In this document: piece after piece, positions 58,413 to 64,000 of the stretch
Position numbering within the stretch: position 1 is the stretch's first letter
Layout: the number at the start of each line of letters is the position of its first letter
From: Actinoplanes palleronii
GTDB lineage: Bacteria > Actinomycetota > Actinomycetes > Mycobacteriales > Micromonosporaceae
Assembly (NCBI RefSeq): GCF_016862315.1
Contig: NZ_BOMS01000023.1
Span: 1 to 64,000 of the forward strand
Reading direction: 5' to 3'
Length of the DNA stretch: 64,000 bases
Position numbers and translations under genes: made by a program
The notes under the pieces: generated by a model
What the model saw: the letters and a program-made list of their open reading frames with translations, nothing else
Database searches by the model: none
Told to the model about the DNA's origin: nothing

Positions 58413-59377
58413 CACGGATGTTCGTCGACGCGTGGGACCCCTCCTACGGGACGTCGTTCGAGGGCGGTGACCCGGAGGGGCCGGCCTCGCCGTCGAGCGC
58501 CCAGGTGGACACGGATGTCGAGGTGCCGGCCGCCGAGTGGGCGCCGATCGGGGTGCCGCCCGGCGCCCGCCCGCCGGACGTGGTGTTCCTGGTCGACGGG
58601 GTGCGGCGCAACGACGCCGGACTGTGGACGGCCGAGGAGGACGGCACCTCCTATCCCGGGCTGGCCGCGTCGTACGCCGCCGGGGTGGTCCGCTGCGACC
58701 TGGCCCGGGGCGCCGCCGAGCTGGTCGGCGCCCGGGTCGGCCGGGGCCTGTTCACCGCCAGCCCGAGCGCCGGGGACCTGCAGGCCGGCACGGTCCGCTA
58801 CCAGGTCCACCGGATCAGCGGGACCGGCGAGGCGAGCAAGCTGCCGCCCGCCGTGCAGGCGCCGCTCACCGCGCTGGAGATCGACATCTCGAGCGCGGCC
58901 CGGGACGGCGGCTCGGACGGCGCCGACCTGTTGATCGTGGACGGTCCGCTGCGCAACCGGCGGCAGCTGCCCCGCACCATCGGGTACATCAAGACCCAGC
59001 AGAAGCAGTACCTGCCGGCCGCGCTGACCACTGTGGTGACCACGCTGAAGCCCGGCGAGCGGACCCCGGTCTTCCACCTCGGCACGGTCTGGGGCGGCTG
59101 GTCGTGGTACCTGCGACTGCCCGGGGCGACCGGGGCGCCGTGGTCCGGGATCGTCCGGGTGGAGTGCTCGCCGGATCTGACCGTGGACCAGGCCGTCGAG
59201 CTGGCCGGGTTGTCGTCGGCGACGCTGCCGAGGTTCGCGTCGGCGTCGTACAAGGATCCGCGGGCGCCGCAGAACCTGGTGCCGATCGCCGGCCTGGAGC
59301 GCCGGTTGCGCGGAATGCTCGGCGACGCGCGGGTGCTGCACCGCGCGCTCGCTCTGGCGACCGCCCGCACGCGCTGA
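58409..59377 (+). CDS. nurA: NurA-domain nuclease
   Basis: Encodes 322 aa. The NurA fold is marked by VVFLVDGVRRND with metal-binding D63, a second acidic strand LLIVDGPL with D178, GYIKTQQKQYL with K195, and the C-terminal NLVPIAGLERRLRGMLGDA. NurA is a 5'-3' nuclease that resects DNA ends inside the HerA hexamer in archaea. The GTG start at 58409 overlaps the sbcC stop (GTGA), making it the fourth gene of herA-sbcD-sbcC-nurA. The first 45 residues are acidic and disordered-looking. A strong hairpin follows the stop. Confidence 0.82.
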   Translation: MTRMFVDAWDPSYGTSFEGGDPEGPASPSSAQVDTDVEVPAAEWAPIGVPPGARPPDVVFLVDGVRRNDAGLWTAEEDGTSYPGLAASYAAGVVRCDLARGAAELVGARVGRGLFTASPSAGDLQAGTVRYQVHRISGTGEASKLPPAVQAPLTALEIDISSAARDGGSDGADLLIVDGPLRNRRQLPRTIGYIKTQQKQYLPAALTTVVTTLKPGERTPVFHLGTVWGGWSWYLRLPGATGAPWSGIVRVECSPDLTVDQAVELAGLSSATLPRFASASYKDPRAPQNLVPIAGLERRLRGMLGDARVLHRALALATARTR

Positions 59378-59380
59378 CTC

Positions 59381-59435
59381 TTCCGGCATGCGGGCACCCA
59401 TCTCACTTATCGGGACGGGTGCCCGTATACCGGAA
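59381..59435. terminator. Terminator after the herA-nurA operon
   Basis: CGGGCACCC (59391-59399) pairs with GGGTGCCCG (59417-59425), and outer TTCCGG (59381-59386) with CCGGAA (59430-59435), giving a two-part stem immediately after the nurA stop. Confidence 0.75.
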
Positions 59436-59976
59436 CAAGTGACCCGGTTGTGCGAATTTGATCGAATTCTGCGGTCACTCGATCGGGTCTTTCCCGAATG
59501 ACCACACAGCGGGCGAACAGGTAAACAGCCGCTTACAAGACCGATAGGCGCGCGAGCAGCAAGATCAGAAAATGGGAGCGCTCCCCACCGGGTGTCGCCC
59601 GAAAGGGTCCAAGAGATAACCGGGCATCCTCCGAACGGCCCGCGGACCCCGTCATTCACCACACATTACTCATCCGTGCACACCCAGCGGAATCGGTTGT
59701 TCACGGAGCGAGATCACGCTCTCCCGGACCCCGAGAATTATTTCCAGAGGCATGTCTCGGGCCCGATGTCACTGAGTATCATTCCGCCTTACCTGGCGTC
59801 CGAATCGGCGTAGATCAATCCCCCCATGATCCGCGGCCCGGCACGCCCTCGATCGTCACCACCTGCGGAGGACCCTTGAGACCGAGTGTCCCGGAAATTC
59901 TCGAGCCAGCTTTGATCCCAGCCGGGCATCCCAGCCGTATCTCAGGCGACGGGGAAGTGTCCGGGTGGAGGTATCG
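59436..59976. other. 541-bp AT-richer promoter region before the ECF sigma gene
   Basis: No convincing gene; one open frame (59592-59813) has mixed third-position composition and no ribosome site. The region holds a CebR-box-like palindrome and presumably the sigma-factor promoters. No clear GGAAC/CGTC pair typical of ECF self-regulation was found. Confidence 0.5.
59573..59586. promoter_or_regulatory. Second CebR-box-like site
   Basis: TGGGAGCGCTCCCC matches 13 of 14 positions of the palindrome found perfectly at 34333-34346. It lies about 390 bp upstream of the ECF sigma gene. Confidence 0.45.
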
Positions 59977-60657
59977 ATGCATGCGGTGGCCGAGAAGCGG
60001 CTCACGCCGGAGAGGGTGCGTGTGATGGCGCGACACTCCGGAAGTAGGTGGCAAGCACTCGACGGAGGCCGTGGTGATGCCCAGGATGACGGTTCGGTGA
60101 TCCCCCGACAGTCGGCTCGGCACGAAGCGCCGAAGACCGGTGCGAGCCACGAGGACACTCTCGTCAAGCTGCTGTACGAGGAGCACGCCGGCCCCCTGCT
60201 GATGTTCGTCCTCCGGCTGACCGGCGGTGACCGCCAGCGGGCCGAGGACATCGTGCAGGAGACCCTGCTGCGGGCCTGGCGCAACGCCCACCGGCTCGGC
60301 GCACAGGGCCAGCAGTCGCTGCGCCCGTGGCTGGTCACGGTGGCCCGGCGGATCGCCATCGACGAGCACCGCAGCGCCAACGCCCGACCGGCCGAGACGT
60401 ACGACCGCGAGCTGGAGAGCTTCCCCAGCACCGCGGACGACACCGATCGCGTGCTGCAGTCCATGACGGTGTCGGATGCGCTCCGCCAGCTGAGTCATTC
60501 CCACCGGGAGATCCTGATCGAGACGTACTTCCGGGGCCGTACCGTGCCCGAGGCGGCCGAGCAGCTCAACCTTCCGTTGGGTACCGCGAAGTCCCGGGTG
60601 TATTACGCTCTGCGTGCGCTGCGTACCGCTCTGCAGCAGCGGGGGGTGACATCATGA
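59977..60657 (+). CDS. ECF-type RNA polymerase sigma factor
   Basis: Encodes 226 aa. After an approximately 60-residue N-terminal extension, region 2 (LLYEEHAGPLLMFVLRLTGG to DIVQETLLRAWRNAHRL) and region 4 (LSHSHREILIETYFRGRTVPEAA to GTAKSRVYYALRALR) are complete. It recruits RNA polymerase to stress-type promoters. The ATG at 59977 follows GGAGG by about 5 nt; a GTG four codons earlier is an alternative. The anti-sigma gene starts in its stop codon (ATGA), the normal arrangement for ECF/zinc-anti-sigma pairs. Likely targets are the envelope genes downstream (inference). Confidence 0.92.
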   Translation: MHAVAEKRLTPERVRVMARHSGSRWQALDGGRGDAQDDGSVIPRQSARHEAPKTGASHEDTLVKLLYEEHAGPLLMFVLRLTGGDRQRAEDIVQETLLRAWRNAHRLGAQGQQSLRPWLVTVARRIAIDEHRSANARPAETYDRELESFPSTADDTDRVLQSMTVSDALRQLSHSHREILIETYFRGRTVPEAAEQLNLPLGTAKSRVYYALRALRTALQQRGVTS

Positions 60658-61436
60658 CCCAGGAAGATCACTACGACGTCGCGTCGTACGCGCTGGGCGT
60701 GCTCGGCGACCACGACGCGTCACGCTTCGAGGACCACCTGATCGAGTGCCCGCAGTGCGCCTTCGAGCTGGAGTCCTTCGTACAGGTGGCGGACGTCCTC
60801 GCCGACGTCGACGCGGAAGCGCTGCTGGCCGCGGAGAAGGCGGAGCAGGACGGCGCGCTGCTGAACAAGATGATCCGCGAGGTGCGCACCGACCGGCGCA
60901 AGGCGAACAGCCGCCGGCTGTACTCGCTCGCCGCTGCGGTGGTCGTCTTCGCCATGCTGTCGATCGGCGCGCTCTTCGCCGGCGGCAAGTGGCTCGGCAC
61001 CGACGCCACCACTCCGGGCAACGGCAACCAGGTCGCCCAGCGGGACAGCCGCCAGCTCGACCCGCTGCCGGACAGCGACGGCGTCGGCATCGGCGGCACC
61101 CAGCTTCCCGGCCAGAACTACGACGGCACCGACTCCCGGACCGGAGTGAGCGCCGCCGTGGGCCTGGAGAAGAAGGACTGGGGCACCCAGATCTCCTTCG
61201 CGGTCTCCAACCTCAAGGGACCGAAGACCTGTGGTCTGGTCCTGGTGCGCACCGACGGCACGTCCGAGCGGGTGGCCACCTGGACGATCGGCGACAAGGG
61301 CTGGGGCACCGCGGCCAACCCGGCCCCGCTGATGCTGCAGGCGGTGACCGGCACGGCACGGGAGGACATCGCCCACGTGCAGGTCCAGGAACTCACCGCC
61401 AACGGGACCGGCGAGACGCTTATCAGCGTTCCGTAA
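60654..61436 (+). CDS. Membrane anti-sigma factor with zinc-binding N-terminus
   Basis: Encodes 260 aa. The cytoplasmic anti-sigma domain (1-75) has the ZAS motif H28-x3-C32-x2-C35 (EDHLIECPQCAFEL). One membrane helix lies at about 90-109 (LYSLAAAVVVFAMLSIGALF), followed by a 150-residue external domain (GTQISFAVSNLKGPKTCGLV). It holds the cognate sigma factor inactive until an outside signal triggers release or proteolysis. It overlaps the sigma gene by 4 bp and is followed by a textbook terminator. Confidence 0.92.
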   Translation: MTQEDHYDVASYALGVLGDHDASRFEDHLIECPQCAFELESFVQVADVLADVDAEALLAAEKAEQDGALLNKMIREVRTDRRKANSRRLYSLAAAVVVFAMLSIGALFAGGKWLGTDATTPGNGNQVAQRDSRQLDPLPDSDGVGIGGTQLPGQNYDGTDSRTGVSAAVGLEKKDWGTQISFAVSNLKGPKTCGLVLVRTDGTSERVATWTIGDKGWGTAANPAPLMLQAVTGTAREDIAHVQVQELTANGTGETLISVP

Positions 61437-61450
61437 TCGTACGAACACTA

Positions 61451-61484
61451 AAAGGGTCCAGCCGGTATCGGCTGGGCCCTTTTT
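61451..61484 (+). terminator. Rho-independent terminator of the sigma/anti-sigma operon
   Basis: AAAGGGTCCAGCCG (61451-61464), GTAT loop, then CGGCTGGGCCCTTTTT: 14-position stem with one non-canonical pair and a five-T tract, 14 nt after the anti-sigma stop. Confidence 0.92.
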
Positions 61485-61638
61485 CGCCGTGTGAGCCTTT
61501 CCCATACGTACGCGGCCGGGCGCAGGGTTCAAACAAAAATTCCCCAATTTGATCGAGCCGAATATTCATCCGCCACCGCACGGGTCCCGTACTACTGCGC
61601 GGAAATGGCAGAGGGTTTCGATCAGCTGGAGGGGCCAC

Positions 61639-62349
61639 GTGGTTCCGGAGAAGCGTAAGTTGATGGTCGTCAGCGCAGCGCTGGCGGCAGTGTTTGCACT
61701 GCCCGGCTGCGCTCCCGCCGGATACGACCCGGCTGACTACGGCAACGCCGCTGAACCTGCCGCGGCCGACGTCGCCGCCACCCCGGGTGCGGAAGCGACC
61801 GACGGTGCGGTCGACCCGAACGTCGCACCGACCACCGAGGCCACCGGCCCGGCCGAGGCGGGTGACGCCAACGCCGCCGAGGTCAGCGACGACCTGGTGA
61901 CCAAGTCACTCACCGGCACGTCGGTGGCGAAGATGGGCAAGGTCGTCGAGGACCAGGACGGCTTCGTGCTCTACCGGTTCGACAGCGACGGCGACGACCC
62001 GTCGAAGTCCAACTGCAACGGCGAGTGCGCGAAGATCTGGCCGCCCGCGACCACGAACGACGGCGAGCCGACCCTCAAGGGCGTCAGCGCCAGCCTGGTC
62101 GGCACGGTCACCCGCGCGGACGGCACGAAGCAGCTCACCCTCAAGGGCTGGCCGCTCTACCGCTACGTCGGCGACAAGAAGCCGGGGCAGTGGAAGGGCC
62201 AGAACGTCAACGGCAAGTGGTTCGTGATCACGCCGACCGGCACCAAGAACCTCACCTGCCTCCCCAAGATCTCGAAGCCGGTGGCTCCGCCCGCGGACGC
62301 GACCGGCGGCGACGCCGGTGGCGACTCCGGCAGCGACTACAGCTACTGA
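61639..62349 (+). CDS. Lipoprotein with secreted-repeat (YxFxxD) motifs
   Basis: Encodes 236 aa. The signal ends in lipobox LPGC with C24, then an Ala/Asp/Pro/Glu-rich linker (about 30-95). Two copies of the short secreted repeat follow: LYRFDSDGDDPSKSNC with NGECAKIWPP, and PLYRYVGDKKPGQW with KWFVITPTG. Proteins with this repeat are exported in many actinobacteria and often sit with ECF sigma factors; the role is unknown, redox or metal handling has been proposed for relatives. GTG at 61639 with GGAGG about 7 nt upstream. Confidence 0.87.
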   Translation: MVPEKRKLMVVSAALAAVFALPGCAPAGYDPADYGNAAEPAAADVAATPGAEATDGAVDPNVAPTTEATGPAEAGDANAAEVSDDLVTKSLTGTSVAKMGKVVEDQDGFVLYRFDSDGDDPSKSNCNGECAKIWPPATTNDGEPTLKGVSASLVGTVTRADGTKQLTLKGWPLYRYVGDKKPGQWKGQNVNGKWFVITPTGTKNLTCLPKISKPVAPPADATGGDAGGDSGSDYSY

Positions 62350-62362
62350 GGTTGGAGTAGAG

Positions 62363-63133
62363 ATGAAGTCCGCCCCTATCCCCCGCTGGCTGATGGGTGC
62401 CGCGGCCGTGACGTTGGCCTTCATGCTGACGCCGGCCTCGGCCGCCCGAGCTGACGACGCGGTTCCGGTACCCCCGAACACCGGGCTCTCCGACTCCGCG
62501 AAGGGTTCGGTCAGCGCCGCTGACCAAGACTTCGTGATCAAGGTACGACTGGCCGGCCTCTGGGAGATCCCGGCCAGCAACATGGCCCAGGAGAAGTCGG
62601 ACGACCCGAACGTCGTCAAGATCGGCAAGTCGATCGCGGCGCAGCACGTGGCTCTCGACAACCTGGACCGCGCGGCGGCCAAGAAACTCGGTATCGATCT
62701 CCCGGCCAAGCCCAATGACGATCAGCAGGGCTGGCTGAACGAGATGGAGAACGCCAAGGGCGCCCAGTTCGACCAGATCTTCATCGACCGGCTCCGTGCC
62801 GCGCACGGCAAGATCTTCCCGGCCATCGCCACGATCCGGGCGACGACCCGGAACGACACGGTCCGGAAGCTGGCCCAGCAGGCCAACCAGTTCGTCATGA
62901 CCCACATGACGCTGCTGGAGAGCAGCGGGATCGTCGACTACGCCGCGCTGCCCACCGCGGCCGCCCCGGCGACCGGCCAGAAGGGCCCCGTCCCGATCGA
63001 CAACCAGATGCTTGCCGCCGCGTCCACCGGTGGCGGGATCCCGGGACTCAGCAACACCGTAATCCTGCTCGTCCTTGCCGCCGCGCTGGTGGTCGGTGTC
63101 ATCACGACCATGCGCATCTTCCGAGCGCGGTAG
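62363..63133 (+). CDS. DUF4142-type exported, membrane-anchored protein
   Basis: Encodes 256 aa. A signal peptide (to about residue 31, ASAARA), a helical DUF4142/ferritin-like domain (about 50-195, VSAADQDFVIKVRLAGLWEI and QHVALDNLDRAAAKKLGI) and a C-terminal membrane helix (about 228-250) with a basic tail (RIFRAR) are visible. Function of the family is unknown. It lies 13 bp after the lipoprotein gene with GGAG before the ATG, so these two are co-transcribed. Confidence 0.87.
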   Translation: MKSAPIPRWLMGAAAVTLAFMLTPASAARADDAVPVPPNTGLSDSAKGSVSAADQDFVIKVRLAGLWEIPASNMAQEKSDDPNVVKIGKSIAAQHVALDNLDRAAAKKLGIDLPAKPNDDQQGWLNEMENAKGAQFDQIFIDRLRAAHGKIFPAIATIRATTRNDTVRKLAQQANQFVMTHMTLLESSGIVDYAALPTAAAPATGQKGPVPIDNQMLAAASTGGGIPGLSNTVILLVLAAALVVGVITTMRIFRAR

Positions 63134-63179
63134 CCCGAGAGAACTCGCCCCGACGGCGACGAAGAAAGGTGTCACCCAA

Positions 63180-64000
63180 ATGCGAAGGTCCAAGTACCGG
63201 CGCGCTAGTACCTCCACCTCCCCGTGGTTCAGCGGGCGTCGCCGCATCATCGCTGTCGCCGCCACTCTGGCTGCGTTCGGCGGCATCGTGACGGTCACGC
63301 AGATCTCGAGCGCCAGCACCAACGACAACACCAAGTCGGCGCTGGCCGCGTGCGACAACCTGAAGTCCGGCGGGCAGACCAAGCTCTCCACGAACACCCG
63401 GCGCACCACGTACACCACGAACAACGGCCAGGTCACCCAGCACCCGGACGACGGTTCGGCGGAAGTGGCGACCACCGAACAGGTCCGGGCCCGCTGCCGG
63501 GACTGGGTGATGAACAACGTCGCGGCCACCAACGCGCAGACCACCCGTCGCCGTGGCAACGGCAACAACAACGGTGGCAACAACAACGGCGGTAACAACA
63601 ACGGTGGGAACAACGGCGGTGCCGCGAGCAGCGCGCCGACCGCCGCTCCGTCCGGCGACCAGAGCAGTGCTCCGGCCGACGACCAGAGCAGCGCCCCCGC
63701 CGAGGAGCAGACCAGCGCGCCGGCCGACGACCAGAACAACGGCGGCGGTAACAACAACGGCGGCGACAACGGCGGTGCCACCACGGCGCCGGCCACCCCG
63801 CCGCCCGGCGCCGGCCTCGGCATCCTGACGAACAGCTGCGACACCTCCAACCTGGAGGCGCACGACGGCTTCCAGAAGGGTGACCGCTGCGTCTCCACCG
63901 AGTTCGGTGAGGTCGGTTCGGCCGCCAACAACCCGTCGCTGCTGATCACCGCGGCGCCGCGGCAGGTCAACCGGAACACCCCGTTCACCCTGCAGATCAG
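63180..64000 (+). CDS. Exported Asn/Gly-repeat protein, partial (runs off the window)
   Basis: Open from ATG 63180 to the window edge (273 complete codons). A basic N-terminus and hydrophobic helix (RRRIIAVAATLAAFGGIVTV) suggest export. Residues about 65-120 form a first domain with CDNLKSGG and CRDWVMNN. A low-complexity linker follows with NNNGG repeats and SSAPADDQ-type repeats, then a second domain with two cysteines (NSCDTSNLEAHDGF, DRCVST). It is the third envelope gene after the sigma operon, with AAAGG about 9 nt before the ATG. Probably a surface or wall protein; the C-terminus is not seen. Confidence 0.8.
   Translation, partial: MRRSKYRRASTSTSPWFSGRRRIIAVAATLAAFGGIVTVTQISSASTNDNTKSALAACDNLKSGGQTKLSTNTRRTTYTTNNGQVTQHPDDGSAEVATTEQVRARCRDWVMNNVAATNAQTTRRRGNGNNNGGNNNGGNNNGGNNGGAASSAPTAAPSGDQSSAPADDQSSAPAEEQTSAPADDQNNGGGNNNGGDNGGATTAPATPPPGAGLGILTNSCDTSNLEAHDGFQKGDRCVSTEFGEVGSAANNPSLLITAAPRQVNRNTPFTLQI

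Noticed and set aside
59592..59813. 73-aa open frame before the sigma gene
   Set aside because: Third-position composition is mixed, no ribosome site is present and the product resembles nothing.
1..64000. tRNA, rRNA, insertion sequence or prophage
   Set aside because: No cloverleaf, rRNA core words, transposase or phage structural genes were recognised by eye; a tRNAscan or ISfinder search could still find something small.

Overview
The window is chromosomal DNA of a high-GC actinobacterium. Codons end overwhelmingly in G or C, GTG and TTG starts are common, and the gene set (Lsr2, MmpL exporter, actinobacterial BioB with a BsaP-like partner, ECF sigma/anti-sigma pair, GH51/LacI sugar regulon) fits Micromonosporaceae, perhaps an Actinoplanes-like organism. 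The genus is inferred from gene flavour and was not tested. No rRNA, tRNA, CRISPR array, IS element or prophage was recognised.

Layout: 0.1-6 kb is an arabinoside-use regulon (GH51 arabinofuranosidase, three ABC importer genes, divergent LacI regulator, 18-bp palindromic operator). 6-16 kb holds a stand-alone LigD-type polymerase, an acyl-CoA dehydrogenase behind a diguanylate cyclase, a membrane alpha/beta hydrolase, an ABM-like membrane protein and a secreted BNR/YCF48-type protein, then about 1.9 kb of repeat-rich non-coding DNA. 16-19 kb has a DesKR-like two-component system divergent from a fatty acid desaturase. 20-34 kb carries a KS-AT-ACP-AOS megasynthase coupled to an MmpL exporter, followed by a CDP-alcohol phosphatidyltransferase, acyl-CoA synthetase, GT39-type glycosyltransferase, GMC oxidoreductase and SDR, most with their own promoter. 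34-41 kb has Lsr2, an epimerase, a large GGDEF-EAL protein, a methyltransferase and a LysR regulator.

41.5-44.4 kb is a compact cassette of unknown function: a small protein, a metzincin protease without a signal peptide, and two proteins that are paralogues of each other. 44-52 kb has HAD/ROK genes, a 61-bp tandem repeat, the divergent biotin genes (bioF-bioD against bioB-bsaP) and two ACT-domain proteins. 52-59.4 kb has a RibD-like reductase and then herA-sbcD-sbcC-nurA, a bacterial counterpart of the archaeal HerA-Mre11-Rad50-NurA end-resection operon. Its HerA ends in an SSB-like acidic tip. 60-64 kb is an ECF sigma/anti-sigma operon followed by cell-envelope proteins; the last gene runs off the window.

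The strongest candidates for something new are the HerA/SbcCD/NurA module with the SSB-like tail, the PKS-AOS plus MmpL unit (predicted exported aminoketone or hydroxypyrrole-type lipid), and the metzincin cassette. A recurrent feature is a -10-like hexamer exactly or nearly 6 nt before the start codon, indicating many leaderless mRNAs.
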